64,000 bases of DNA from Pontibacter kalidii (GCF_026278245.1 NZ_CP111079.1:622501-686500), one strand, 5' to 3'; counted from the first letter of the stretch, positions 8,150 to 17,372 are shown. The notes: a model not told the origin generated them from the sequence alone. Numbers and translations are program-made.

Positions 8150-9016
8150 ATGAAGGTCAGGTTTCCGTACTTCGATACCATCGGAATGCCACTGCTCGGA
8201 CTGGCTGCCACTGTGCTGTTTGTGGCTGAAGCGAAGCGGCAATTACGAAAGCGCACCCGGTCCAAAACTGAACGCCTGAAAGAGAATGCCAGTGTAGCAG
8301 CCCTGGCACTGCCTGCGCTGCGGCTTTTGCTGCTGCCCTGTCTGTATGCAGCGGCACGGCAGGCTGAAAAATCTAAATTTGGAGTACTGTACTGGGCAGC
8401 GCTACCCGTGTGGATACGCTATCCTGCCGGCTTTCTGCTGCTGGATTACACCAATTATCTGTGGCACGTTCTGCTCCACAAATCAGACCTGTTGTGGCGC
8501 TTCCATAACGTGCACCACATCGACCTGGACCTGGATCTCTCTACGGCCTGGCGTTTTCATGTAGGTGAGAATATTGCCTCAGCTCCTTACCGAAGCGCTG
8601 TCGTTGCTCTACTTGGTGCGCCTGCCCCGCTCGTGCTGTTCTACGAACTTATGTTTGAAGGTTGCACAGCGTTTCATCATTCCAATCTGCGGTTGCCTTA
8701 TAAAGTAGAGCAGCGGCTGAGCCGTGTAATGGTTACGCCACGAATGCACGGCATACACCACTCCATCGTAGCCAAAGAAACGAACAGTAACTATTCGGTC
8801 ATTTTCTCCTGGTGGGATAGGCTGCACAACTCTCTACTGCTGCACGTGGCACAGGATGAAATCACCATTGGTGTACCCTCTTTTAGAGATCCAAAAGAAC
8901 AAACTCCCCTCAACCTCTTCATGATCCCGTTTAAGCACCAACGTGCATGGCAATTACCTGATGGCACAGTGCCGGAGCGGGAAGAGAAATTCCCCCGCAC
9001 TCGCCTCGCTCCATAA
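8150..9016 (+). CDS. Sterol desaturase / fatty-acid hydroxylase family membrane protein
   Basis: 288 residues with several hydrophobic segments and the eight-histidine di-iron pattern: HVLLHK, HNVHH about 13 residues on, FHHSN and HGIHHS. These bind the di-iron centre in membrane oxygenases that hydroxylate or desaturate lipids. The substrate cannot be told; in Bacteroidota such proteins act on sterol-like lipids, carotenoids or fatty acids. A second, distinct family member is at 45506-46462. Nothing of note is seen in the 167-base gap before it. Confidence 0.85.
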   Translation: MKVRFPYFDTIGMPLLGLAATVLFVAEAKRQLRKRTRSKTERLKENASVAALALPALRLLLLPCLYAAARQAEKSKFGVLYWAALPVWIRYPAGFLLLDYTNYLWHVLLHKSDLLWRFHNVHHIDLDLDLSTAWRFHVGENIASAPYRSAVVALLGAPAPLVLFYELMFEGCTAFHHSNLRLPYKVEQRLSRVMVTPRMHGIHHSIVAKETNSNYSVIFSWWDRLHNSLLLHVAQDEITIGVPSFRDPKEQTPLNLFMIPFKHQRAWQLPDGTVPEREEKFPRTRLAP

Positions 9017-9073
9017 CGCTAAAATCAGGAATTACTATGATGAGCTGGGATCTGCCGCAGGTAAGTACCCGAA

Positions 9074-9553
9074 CTACCTTTCCTGGCGAATGAGTTTATA
9101 GACGGGCTTTAACGAGGCAAAATTTATGGCGGCTCCAGTTACACAATACACGCACACTTTCTTCTGCACGAAGGCCATTTTGTAGAGGTACTGGGCGGCG
9201 CCCACAGCTTGCCCAAGGGCAACGCCACCTAAGGCCAGATCCAGAAGCCGGGATTGTTTTTGGAAGCGGGAGCTGGCCATGGCTAAGAACATTGTCGCGG
9301 CGTAAGCTCCCAAGCTAATCACGCCATCTGGTATACCCAGGATCACTGCATCCTTTGATGTGTTGACCTTTACCGTGTCAAACACTTTTCCGGGCAGGTC
9401 AGGTAGTTTTTTGAAGTAGCCCATCTGTAACAGGGAGATCAGGCTAAAGTCCAGTAGTCCTGCCGCCGCCAAAGCTGCTACCTGCCGTCTGTTTTCTGTT
9501 GCTTCGGTTCTGTCTTGTCTTATTTCGTCTATTACTGTAGTTGCTTGTTTCAT
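9074..9553 (-). CDS. VKOR-like four-helix membrane protein
   Basis: 159 residues from MKQATTVIDEIRQDR. Four hydrophobic stretches, a central GIPDGVISLGAY segment and a CVYC motif near residue 136 match the vitamin K epoxide reductase / VKC fold, which passes electrons from quinone to periplasmic disulfide formation. The CxxC that contacts the quinone is present, but the loop that normally carries a second cysteine pair reads VKVNTSKDAV here and has none. No fused thioredoxin domain is present. It may therefore be an altered or redox-reduced member of the family. Confidence 0.7.
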   Translation of the reverse strand: MKQATTVIDEIRQDRTEATENRRQVAALAAAGLLDFSLISLLQMGYFKKLPDLPGKVFDTVKVNTSKDAVILGIPDGVISLGAYAATMFLAMASSRFQKQSRLLDLALGGVALGQAVGAAQYLYKMAFVQKKVCVYCVTGAAINFASLKPVYKLIRQER

Positions 9554-9712
9554 AGCTTGGTTTAAGTTTATAAACTGTTGTTTACGAGTAATATAAATCG
9601 GAGTGTTGCAGGCTGGAAAAGGATCAGCCTGCAGCAAGCCAGTGAGCCTCTTACCCGTTACCTGTGCTTCATTCGCTAACGTATACTTTCGAGGATTCAG
9701 ATAAGGAGAAGC

Positions 9713-11437
9713 TTACACTTTAGCTGGTTCGAATTCGCTCTTGTAGTCTATGATAGCCCCTATAAGGGAGGCATGTACAAAAGCCTGCGGCACATTGCCG
9801 AGCCACTCGCCGGTTTCCGGGTCTCCTTCCTCGGGCATTAACCCCACGTCGTTCATAAACTGCAGGGCTGCGCCTATTATTTGCTCAAACTTCTCACGGT
9901 TTTGCCGCATTACCCAGTACTGCGCTACCCAGCACGTACCGGCCAGAAAGGCTCCTTCCTGCCGGGAGTCGAATTCCACCAGGTGGCGGCGGTAAAGGTT
10001 GTGGTGGCAATAATCCTTTTCCAGCCTTTCGATGGTTTTCAGCATGGTAGGAGAGTCTGCCTCTGTAAACCCCCAGATGGGGAAAAGCACGGCGCTCACG
10101 TCTACCGCTTCGCTCCCTGCATACACTGCGTAGGCACCATCCGGCGTCTTGCATTTTTTTTCCACATACGCACGTATCGCGGCGGAGGCATCCTGCCAAC
10201 GCTTCTTCTGCTCCTCGTCCTGGGAGTGCTCTGCTATGTACTGCAGACTTATGGAGGCCACCACTTTGCTGGAAGTATAATGGTGCTTGGGAGTTTCCTC
10301 CCACATGCCATGGTCCGGCTTATGCCAGTTTTCTACCAAAAAGTCAGCAAGTTCTGCTATCGTTTCCCAATGTTCCCGCGTTTCATAGCGGTTGTAGATG
10401 ACTTTAGCGGCAATGATGACGTTGCTGTTGGCGTCGAGCTGTAGCTGGCTGTTAGCTCCGTTTCCGTAACGCACTGGCTTACTGTTGCGGTAGCCAGCAA
10501 AGTCAAGTTCCTGCTCTGTGCCGGCAGGTTGCTCGTCCAGCGTGAGCATCGGCACCACGGGCCTTGAGATGCGGTGCATGGCTGAACACATAAAGCTCAG
10601 GAAATTCCGCTCTTCCTCCCCGTCGCTCCCTGCCCGGGAAAGGGCGCTCACAATCATGGCTGCATCCCTCAGCCAAACGTAACGGTAATCATAGTTGCGT
10701 TTTCCACCGGGCACCTCGGGCAAAGAGGTGGTGCCAGCCGCAATAATCCCTCCGTTCCGCGCGTAGGTGAGCATGCGCAGCAAGCGGAGAGACTTTTGTA
10801 CTTCCTCCTGATAAGGGCCTTGGTAGGTGATATGGCCCGATACTTCCCTCCAGTTACTGAGCGTAAGCTTTCTGGTCTCGCGGAGTAGTTTCTCAGGGTT
10901 GTCCAGGGCCTTTTCAGAAATTATAAACCAAGCTGCTTCTCCAGTGGGTACCCGGCAGGAAACAGTCTCCTGGGCTATATCAAGCGGGTGGGAGGCATAG
11001 AGGTGAAAGTCGAAATCCAGGGTGGCGTGTTGTTTGCCCACGGCTTGTAGCACCGGGGGCTGGCGGCTGTAGTTTGGGCGAGGGACCATGTGCATCGTGT
11101 ACGAAACCGGGCTGGGGGAAAGCTCCCGGCACATGCCGTAAAAGCTTGCATAAAGTGGCATCCAGTCTTCCAGTAATAAACTGCCTTTATCACTGGCAAA
11201 ATGTGTCTGCAACAACGCACTCCCTTCCAGATACTGCCGCTTCTCAAGCTGCATTCCGTTCAGTTCCAGGCGCCAAATACCCCCTTTACTCGTATCCAGC
11301 AAGTGCGCAAATAAGGAGGGGCTATCGAAGCGCTTAGGGCAGTACCAGACCACGTTGCCTCGCTTATCCAGGAATGCGCAGGTGCGGCGGTCGCCTATCA
11401 TGGCCAGATCCTTTATGTTGACTTCCTGTTCCTCCAT
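9713..11437 (-). CDS. Glycoside hydrolase family 15 protein (glucoamylase/trehalase type)
   Basis: 574 residues from the ATG giving MEEQEVNIKDLAMIG; a TTG six codons earlier is possible. An N-terminal beta-sandwich part (MIGDRRTCAFLDKRGNVVW, then SPSLFAHLLD) leads to the (alpha/alpha)6 barrel, with DYRYVWLRDAAM, the HGMWEE motif (likely general acid) and LMPEEGDPETGEW near the C-terminus. GH15 enzymes remove glucose from alpha-glucans or split trehalose; the bacterial branch like this one is often trehalase. The TIGR04283 transferase lies directly upstream on the same strand, 18 bases away, so they form an operon. No signal peptide is seen, implying a cytosolic enzyme. Confidence 0.88.
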   Translation of the reverse strand: MEEQEVNIKDLAMIGDRRTCAFLDKRGNVVWYCPKRFDSPSLFAHLLDTSKGGIWRLELNGMQLEKRQYLEGSALLQTHFASDKGSLLLEDWMPLYASFYGMCRELSPSPVSYTMHMVPRPNYSRQPPVLQAVGKQHATLDFDFHLYASHPLDIAQETVSCRVPTGEAAWFIISEKALDNPEKLLRETRKLTLSNWREVSGHITYQGPYQEEVQKSLRLLRMLTYARNGGIIAAGTTSLPEVPGGKRNYDYRYVWLRDAAMIVSALSRAGSDGEEERNFLSFMCSAMHRISRPVVPMLTLDEQPAGTEQELDFAGYRNSKPVRYGNGANSQLQLDANSNVIIAAKVIYNRYETREHWETIAELADFLVENWHKPDHGMWEETPKHHYTSSKVVASISLQYIAEHSQDEEQKKRWQDASAAIRAYVEKKCKTPDGAYAVYAGSEAVDVSAVLFPIWGFTEADSPTMLKTIERLEKDYCHHNLYRRHLVEFDSRQEGAFLAGTCWVAQYWVMRQNREKFEQIIGAALQFMNDVGLMPEEGDPETGEWLGNVPQAFVHASLIGAIIDYKSEFEPAKV

Positions 11438-11455
11438 CTCTTTACATTTCCGCAA

Positions 11456-12160
11456 CTAGTCTTTCAGCTTGGATTTCCTGATCAGTGTGTTATAGATGTG
11501 AACAAGTTTCTGCTGCGGAAGACCCAGGTAGTATAAAAACCAAATGAAGGAAAAAATCAACTGGAGCCGGTATATGCCATTCTCGCGGTACTTTTGTGCG
11601 GAGGTGGTCACAGCTTTTGACAGCACTCTGAATCCTGTACACTTTCTTATTCGGCTGATAATTTCCTGATCTTCCAGCAGCACGTAATCATTCCGGAAGC
11701 CACCTATCTGTTCAAAGTAATGCCTACGGATGTACAGGCTTTGATCTCCAAAACGGATGCTGTCAACGTCGAAGCGGGTAAACCAGGCGTTTACGCTCAG
11801 AAACCAGTGTGCATCGTCGAACTGAAGCCGGAAACAACCGGCACCGCTCGCGGGGGTGCAGTTTTCCAGAATTGTAGCCTGGTAATCGGCCGGGGGAAAG
11901 GTGTCGGCGTGCAGAAAATACAGAATACTACCCGTAGCCGCCTTGGCGCCGGCATTCATCTGAGGGGCCCTGCCTTTCAATGAAGACTGAACAACGCTGG
12001 CTCCGGCCTCTTTTGCTAACAGCTGCGTAGCATCTGTGCTACCCCCATCCGATACGATAACCTCCGGTGCCGGCACCGCCTTCAGCAAATGCCTGACAAG
12101 CCGCTCAATATTGTCGGCCTCGTTGTAGGTCGGTATAATGATACTTATACGCTCAGGCAT
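11456..12160 (-). CDS. TIGR04283 family glycosyltransferase (GT2), arsenosugar-type
   Basis: 234 residues. GT-A fold marks are RISIIIPTYNEADNIE at the start, VIVSDGGSTDAT and FLHADTFPP (the metal-binding DxD-like site), followed by GGFRNDYVLLEDQE. The pattern is that of the rSAM/selenodomain-associated transferase 2 group. A hydrophobic stretch near residue 205 (LQLIFSFIWFLYYLGL) suggests membrane association. It leads an operon with the GH15 gene rather than with its usual TIGR04282 partner, which is 6.5 kb away beside the rhodanese. Confidence 0.85.
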   Translation of the reverse strand: MPERISIIIPTYNEADNIERLVRHLLKAVPAPEVIVSDGGSTDATQLLAKEAGASVVQSSLKGRAPQMNAGAKAATGSILYFLHADTFPPADYQATILENCTPASGAGCFRLQFDDAHWFLSVNAWFTRFDVDSIRFGDQSLYIRRHYFEQIGGFRNDYVLLEDQEIISRIRKCTGFRVLSKAVTTSAQKYRENGIYRLQLIFSFIWFLYYLGLPQQKLVHIYNTLIRKSKLKD

Positions 12161-12327
12161 GCGTGGTTCAGTTTGTTAGAGTAGGGTGTATGCAGCTGTT
12201 CCCACCATACCTCAATTGGCGAAGTTAAAGTATGGTACTCTTGCTTTTTACGGTTACCCGCTGTTCAAGGGTGAAACGCTACTTATACTAAGCTGGCTGG
12301 TATGTTTTAGGATGAAACAGAGGCGTT

Positions 12328-13677
12328 TTATAATACCACACTCAGCAGCAGCACCATCAGAAAACCAGTAAGCGCGATCAGGGTGGTCATGACGGTCCAG
12401 GAGCGGAGGGTTTGGCGTTCTGTCAGGCCAAAGTATTTGCTCACAAGCCAGAAGCCACTGTCGTTTACGTGCGAGAGTATACTTGCCCCGGAAGCAATGG
12501 CGATCACCATCAGGGCGCGGTGCATGTCGCTAAAGGCGGTGCCTTCCAGGAAAGCGGCCGCCATGCCGGCCGCCGTGATCATGGCCACCGTGGAGGAACC
12601 CTGCATGATACGAATGGCAGCTGCCGTCAGGAAGGCGAACAAGAAGGCGGAGAGGCCGTAACTCGTCATCACCTCGGCCAGCATCTTGCCAGCCCCGGTT
12701 TCTGTGAGGATCTGCTTGAACACCCCGCCCGCACCGGTTATAAGTATGATCAGGCCCGCCGGACCTAAGGAACTGGAGGTGATGGAGAGCAACTCCTGTC
12801 GGCTGAAGCCCCGTTTTACGCCCAGCAGGTACCAGGCCAGCAGATTAGCCAGGATCAGTGCCACAAAAGGATGCCCCAGCATTTTTATCCAGCTCTTGGC
12901 AGTTTCAGAAAATGGAATGGCGGCACCTAACGGACTATCCAGGTAGGTGCTCATCAGAATAAGCACTAGGGGGAGGCCAAGCAGCCCCAGGATCATGGCA
13001 GGAGAGGGTAGTTTCTGCGGGGTGGCCTCTGCCTCTATAAAAGCTGCAGGCGTTTCGACATGAATCCTCCTGGAGATAAAGCTGGCAAAGAGCGGCCCGG
13101 CCACGATGGTGGCAGGTATGCCCGCCAACATACCCGCCGCGATCACCAAGCCCAAGTCAGCACCCAGTATGTCGGCTACGGCCACAGGGCCGGGCGTGGG
13201 TGGTATAAACGCATGCGTAACAGCCAGTCCGGTAAGCAGTGGTATGCCGTAAAACAGCAGCGAGCGACCTGTTTTCTTCTGCAGGGCGTATACCACCGGC
13301 ACCAGAATCACAAAGGCCACATCAAAGAAAACAGGTATACTGACCAGAAAGCCCGTAGCAGCCAGGGCCCAGGAAGCGCGCTTTTCGCCGGTTTTATGCA
13401 GTATGTGCGCCGCCAGCGACTGCACCCCGCCCGAACTCTCCAGAATAGCCCCGAACATGGCCCCAAGGCCCACCACCACCGCTATAAACCCCAGCGTACT
13501 GCCCATGCCCTTCTGTATGTTCAGAATGATATCCATGGCTGGCATGCCCGCCAGTAAGCCTACCGCAATACTGGCGATGAGCAGCGAAAGGAAAGCCTGT
13601 AGCTTGAAGTATAAAATCAGGAAGAGCAGCAGTGCAATACCAGCGACAACGGCAAATAGCAAGGTGTAGTCGATCAT
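12328..13677 (-). CDS. GntP family permease (gluconate:H+ symporter type)
   Basis: 449 residues and about twelve hydrophobic helices. Family segments are LGFIAVVVGLGAMFGAILESSGG (near residue 65), HAFIPPTPGPVAVA, MQGSSTVAMITAAG and SHVNDSGFWLVSKYFGL. GntP transporters import gluconate, other sugar acids or 3-hydroxybutyrate by proton symport. This copy is full length, unlike the broken relative at 36776-37767. It stands alone, with no sugar-acid kinase next to it, so the substrate is open. Confidence 0.9.
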   Translation of the reverse strand: MIDYTLLFAVVAGIALLLFLILYFKLQAFLSLLIASIAVGLLAGMPAMDIILNIQKGMGSTLGFIAVVVGLGAMFGAILESSGGVQSLAAHILHKTGEKRASWALAATGFLVSIPVFFDVAFVILVPVVYALQKKTGRSLLFYGIPLLTGLAVTHAFIPPTPGPVAVADILGADLGLVIAAGMLAGIPATIVAGPLFASFISRRIHVETPAAFIEAEATPQKLPSPAMILGLLGLPLVLILMSTYLDSPLGAAIPFSETAKSWIKMLGHPFVALILANLLAWYLLGVKRGFSRQELLSITSSSLGPAGLIILITGAGGVFKQILTETGAGKMLAEVMTSYGLSAFLFAFLTAAAIRIMQGSSTVAMITAAGMAAAFLEGTAFSDMHRALMVIAIASGASILSHVNDSGFWLVSKYFGLTERQTLRSWTVMTTLIALTGFLMVLLLSVVL

Positions 13678-13806
13678 GTATACTTTGTTTTCAGGGTGGG
13701 GTGAAGGGCTGAAACGAGCAGTTTTTGCTTTACGAATGATGGCTTGGAAAGGAATTGGAATAGGCCGTCTTTGCTGATCAGTTCTTCCAATACTTTGGCT
13801 ACTCTG

Positions 13807-14442
13807 CTACGGAAACATCATCACATGTTCAAAGTATAAATTTTCTCCACTACTGTTCTCCCATACCACATGAGGGCCAACTAATTTAAAGGAAGCCTTG
13901 AATGTTTTAAAATCTGTAAGCCCTAGCATCACCTGGTCATCCCCAATATTGGCAACCTTGATCGCTGTTTCGGGCGTACGTCCGTCTCCAGTAGATAAAA
14001 TGGCTTCTACTATTTGGCGCATCCTTGTGTAGTATTTATTATCTGTATTCCTTTTTAATTTATCCAGACTCATGGAAAGGTAAACCAGTGTTGTAAGGTC
14101 AAAAGGATTCTCCTGCATTAGGTTCTCCCCTAATTCAATAGCCTTCTTGTACCTTTTGGCTCTTACATAATGCATGAGCTGCATTCTTTCAGCATTCACC
14201 TCAAGTGAAGTATAGGTGGGAGAGGGCTTTACGCCTTGGGCATAATAGAGCAGGAAAAAGTGCCTAGAGGTGAGTGCCTCTTCGTTTTGCTCAAATATGG
14301 CCTTAACCTTAGTCCAATGGTCTGCCGAGGTACTGTCGGTGAGAAATGCAGTTACATTTTCCTTGATCTGTTCTCCGGAAACTGACTGAGCAAAAGTTTT
14401 ACAAGAAAAAAGAAGTATAAACAGTAAAAGTATAGCTCTCAT
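13807..14442 (-). CDS. DUF4919-like secreted protein
   Basis: 211 residues with a signal peptide (MRAILLLFILLFSCKTFAQ). The cysteine inside the signal is not in a proper lipobox. The mature part is helical, with a TPR-like stretch (RAKRYKKAIELGENLMQENPFD) and a beta-rich C-terminus with YFEHVMMFP. The layout resembles DUF4919 proteins of Bacteroidota, whose function is unknown. It is flanked by GntP and the GT-C transferase on the same strand, but gaps of more than 100 bases argue for separate transcription. Confidence 0.65.
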   Translation of the reverse strand: MRAILLLFILLFSCKTFAQSVSGEQIKENVTAFLTDSTSADHWTKVKAIFEQNEEALTSRHFFLLYYAQGVKPSPTYTSLEVNAERMQLMHYVRAKRYKKAIELGENLMQENPFDLTTLVYLSMSLDKLKRNTDNKYYTRMRQIVEAILSTGDGRTPETAIKVANIGDDQVMLGLTDFKTFKASFKLVGPHVVWENSSGENLYFEHVMMFP

Positions 14443-14562
14443 ATCATAGTTAGTAAATGTGTTGCAAAGCCTGCCTTCTGCCTAAGCCGGTAGCGGTTAT
14501 ACTTACAATCATTACTTTAAGAAGATACCCTCCTCTAAATATAGAAAAATTCTCTTTATCCT

Positions 14563-15900
14563 TTACCCATTCAAATTAGCATGGCGGCGGCGCTGACGGT
14601 AGAGGTATACCTCGACACCGAGCCACATGAAAACAAGGATGTATTCTAATGCAAGAAGCAAGGTATCCTCTTGGTAGGTGGGGGTGCGGTAAGCAGCGTA
14701 GGTAAGTATGGCCAGGCCACTCCAGGTAATGGCGAAGCGGAAGTGGCTCATGACGGTAAGGGCCAGCAGCGTGGTGAGGTACCAGGGGTGTACGGTGGTA
14801 GAGAGCAGCAGGTATACCGTAAGGGCTGCCGCCATATAACCGGCCAGGCGCCGGACGGAGCCGAGCTTTTTAACCGAGGCCATACTTAGTATCACCACTA
14901 GCGTAGCCAGCGAGAGCAAGGGCCCAAGTATGGCAATGGTGTTGTAGCCCATTAGCCGGAAACCCAGCCAGCGCAGCAGGTAGTAAATGCTGGCGTTAAA
15001 CTCGAACCTGGTAAGGTACAGGTCCAGGCTCTGGAGGATGTTGTGCAGCAGCTGCAGGTTTACCAGTGGCGCGAACTGAGCCATCACCGTTATCAGTACC
15101 ACCGAGCCGTAAAGTATGAACTGGCGCAGCCCCAGCTTGCGGAGCAGGAAGGGCAGGAACATGAGCGGCAGCAGCTTGGTGCCAATGGCCAGCCCAAACG
15201 CAAAGCCTGACCATACCAGGCGGTGGTAAAAGAGCTGGTAGAGCGCCAGGAGCAGGAAGAAGATCATCAGGGCCTCAAAATGCAGGTTGCCCACCAGTTC
15301 TATAATCACCAGCGGGTTGAGGGCGTAGAGCAGCACGTGCTTTTCGGGGAGGCCCATTTTGCGGAGCAGACGCCAGAGCAGCAGTATACTTCCGGCCTCG
15401 GCCAGCAAAAGTATAAGCCGCATCACCACCACACTGCCTTGTATACTTTGCGGCGAGAGCTGCGCTGCCAGCCAGAACACCGCCTGCGACACCGGCGGAT
15501 ACACGCTATAATAGCTCTGCGAGTTGAGCTGCGCGAACAGTTCCTGCGTAATGCCCGGCACCTGTGGCGCCTCCGGCTGCATCAGGAACTCCGGCAAGTA
15601 TAGGTATGGATTTACGCCAGCCGCCAATAGCCGCCCATCCCACACAAACCTGAAGTAATCATCGGAAAGGGCAGGAGTAGCAAACAGAAAAATGCATCGG
15701 AAAAGCAGGGCGGCCGCCATGCCGTGCCGCAGGCTAAAGCGCTGGTTGGTTACATACAGGTAAGCCACAAACACCACCGCGTAAAGCAACAGTAGCTGCG
15801 CAAAACTAGTGCGGGGCGTGGCGTAAGCCAGGGCTGCATATGCCGCAGCCGAAACAGCCAGGGCTGCGTAGCCGAGTGGGTTGCTCTTTGCGGGTGCCAT
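14563..15900 (-). CDS. GT-C fold membrane mannosyltransferase-like protein
   Basis: 445 residues with about eleven hydrophobic helices. The first periplasmic loop holds SDDYFRFVWDGRLLAAGVNPY, the acidic D-D motif that polyprenol-phosphate-sugar-dependent GT-C transferases use. Other family-like segments are YPPVSQAVFWLAAQLSP and a late ALTVYLLLSTTVHPWYLTTL. It follows the dolichol-phosphate-mannose-synthase-like gene by 62 bases on the same strand, so one gene may make the lipid-linked sugar and the other use it in the envelope. The sugar and acceptor are not known. Confidence 0.78.
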   Translation of the reverse strand: MAPAKSNPLGYAALAVSAAAYAALAYATPRTSFAQLLLLYAVVFVAYLYVTNQRFSLRHGMAAALLFRCIFLFATPALSDDYFRFVWDGRLLAAGVNPYLYLPEFLMQPEAPQVPGITQELFAQLNSQSYYSVYPPVSQAVFWLAAQLSPQSIQGSVVVMRLILLLAEAGSILLLWRLLRKMGLPEKHVLLYALNPLVIIELVGNLHFEALMIFFLLLALYQLFYHRLVWSGFAFGLAIGTKLLPLMFLPFLLRKLGLRQFILYGSVVLITVMAQFAPLVNLQLLHNILQSLDLYLTRFEFNASIYYLLRWLGFRLMGYNTIAILGPLLSLATLVVILSMASVKKLGSVRRLAGYMAAALTVYLLLSTTVHPWYLTTLLALTVMSHFRFAITWSGLAILTYAAYRTPTYQEDTLLLALEYILVFMWLGVEVYLYRQRRRHANLNG

Positions 15901-15962
15901 TCGTAGGGTGGGCCTTATGCAGCTTTTATCGTCATGATGTTACCCGATACGGTAAACACCGC

Positions 15963-16655
15963 CTACAGGTACTTAAATATAGTCAGGATGATCTTATAAC
16001 CCGCCATGACGGTGCCTTTTAGTGTGCCCGACACTTTGGATACGCCGATGCGCCTGCGGTACGAGACGGGCAGCTCGGTATACTTTATTTTCTGCCGGGC
16101 GGCCTTGGCCTGCATCTCCACGGTCCAGCCATAGTTGCGGTCGCGCATGCCCAGGGCCAGCAGCGTGTCCAGCCGGATGGCGCGGAACGGACCAAGGTCG
16201 GTGAAGCGGGCCCCGTAAAGCACGCGGATGAGTGTGGTGGCAAGCCAGTTGCCGAAGATCTGCTGCGGCATCATGGAGCCGCTCTCCCGCTGCCCCAGCG
16301 CCCGCGACCCGATCACCATATCGACTTGCCCCTGCACAATGGGCTGCACCAGCTGCACCATCTCCTCGGGGTAGTCCGAGTAGTCGCCGTCCAGAAAAAC
16401 AAGGATATCGGGGCGGGAGGAAGCGGGCTTGGCGGCGGCGTAGGCGATGCCTTTCAGGCAGGCGTTGCCGTAGCCGGGGCTGGGCTCGTGCAGCACGGTG
16501 GCTCCGGCGGCGGCGGCTACCTCGGCGGTGCGGTCTGTGGAGTTGTTGTTAACCACAATCACCTCGGCTACCAACCCTTTGGGGATGTCCTGCACCACCA
16601 GCGATATGGAGCTTTCCTCGTTGTAGGCAGGTATAATGACGTTGATTCGGGGCAT
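15963..16655 (-). CDS. GT2 glycosyltransferase, polyprenyl-phosphate mannose synthase-like
   Basis: About 230 residues from MPRINVIIPAYNEE (a start three codons earlier, MLPMPR, is equally possible; a longer frame to 16697 is unlikely). The GT-A core shows VIVVNNNSTDRT, ILVFLDGDYSDYPEE (DGD metal site) and MVIGSRALG, then TDLGPFRAIR and NYGWTVEMQAKAA typical of the DPM1-like group. No C-terminal membrane domain is present beyond a weak helix, so it acts at the cytosolic face. It precedes the GT-C gene and probably supplies it with a lipid-linked sugar. Confidence 0.82.
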   Translation of the reverse strand: MPRINVIIPAYNEESSISLVVQDIPKGLVAEVIVVNNNSTDRTAEVAAAAGATVLHEPSPGYGNACLKGIAYAAAKPASSRPDILVFLDGDYSDYPEEMVQLVQPIVQGQVDMVIGSRALGQRESGSMMPQQIFGNWLATTLIRVLYGARFTDLGPFRAIRLDTLLALGMRDRNYGWTVEMQAKAARQKIKYTELPVSYRRRIGVSKVSGTLKGTVMAGYKIILTIFKYL

Positions 16656-16734
16656 AGGTAACATACGTAGGGCAAAGATGTCCAAAATCCTCCACACCTT
16701 ATTCTAGTACCTCTACTTATTAATATGCCTTTTC

Positions 16735-16767
16735 TTTGAAGTTCTGGCTTATGCGGCACTACCTTTG
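16735..16767 (+). promoter_or_regulatory. Bacteroidota-type promoter of the peroxiredoxin gene
   Basis: TTTG at 16735-16738 and TACCTTTG at 16760-16767 are separated by 21 bases, close to the TTTG-N19..21-TAnnTTTG promoter of this phylum. The predicted start of transcription is about 50 bases before the ATG at 16823. Confidence 0.6.
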
Positions 16768-16822
16768 CACTAAACTTTTTGCCTGTGAGCAGGTTAGACA
16801 AATAATAAATAATACAATAAGT

Positions 16823-17314
16823 ATGAGAGAGGAAGCCATAAAGGTTGGAGACAAGGCACCTGATTTTGAGCTTGAACGCCAGGACGGGGGTCTTTTTCGC
16901 CTGTATGATCTGATTGGAAAGAAAAGCGTGGTGCTATACTTTTACCCGAAGGACAGCACACCCGGCTGCACCAAGCAGGCCTGCGAGTTCCGCGACCAGT
17001 ACGAGGTGTTTAAGGAGCATGGCGCCGAGGTAGTGGGCATTAGCTCAGACAGTGTGGAGTCGCACCAGAAGTTCGAGGAGACCTATAGACTGCCGTTCAC
17101 GCTGCTAAGCGACAGGGGCGGCCAGATCCGGAAACTGTTTGGGGTGCCGCGCAAACTGGGCCTTTTGCCGGGCCGCGTGACCTACATCATCGACCAGGAG
17201 GGCGTAGTGCGCTACGTGTTCAACTCCATGACCAAGCCGCTGGAGCACGTGAGCACGGCCCTGGAGGTGCTGCGCGAGATCAACAGCAAAGAGAGACACT
17301 TCAAAACCGCTTAG
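16823..17314 (+). CDS. bcp: Thioredoxin-dependent thiol peroxidase (Bcp/PrxQ)
   Basis: 163 residues starting MREEAIKVGDKAPDFEL; the longer frame upstream overlaps the promoter and is rejected. The active site STPGCTKQACEF carries the peroxidatic Cys and, five residues later, the resolving Cys, which defines the Bcp/PrxQ group. It reduces hydrogen peroxide and organic peroxides in the cytosol with thioredoxin. It is a single gene with its own promoter and a strong terminator. The start context AAGTATG is one of the overrepresented motif variants. Confidence 0.93.
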   Translation: MREEAIKVGDKAPDFELERQDGGLFRLYDLIGKKSVVLYFYPKDSTPGCTKQACEFRDQYEVFKEHGAEVVGISSDSVESHQKFEETYRLPFTLLSDRGGQIRKLFGVPRKLGLLPGRVTYIIDQEGVVRYVFNSMTKPLEHVSTALEVLREINSKERHFKTA

Positions 17315-17334
17315 TTAGTTTAAAACGATACCTA

Positions 17335-17372
17335 AAAGGGGCCGCCGGATGTACTTCCGGCGGCCCCTTTAT
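17335..17372 (+). terminator. Hairpin terminator after bcp
   Basis: A 15-base stem (AAAGGGGCCGCCGGA against TCCGGCGGCCCCTTT) with a six-base loop. It may serve both the bcp gene and the convergent lipoprotein gene. Confidence 0.8.
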
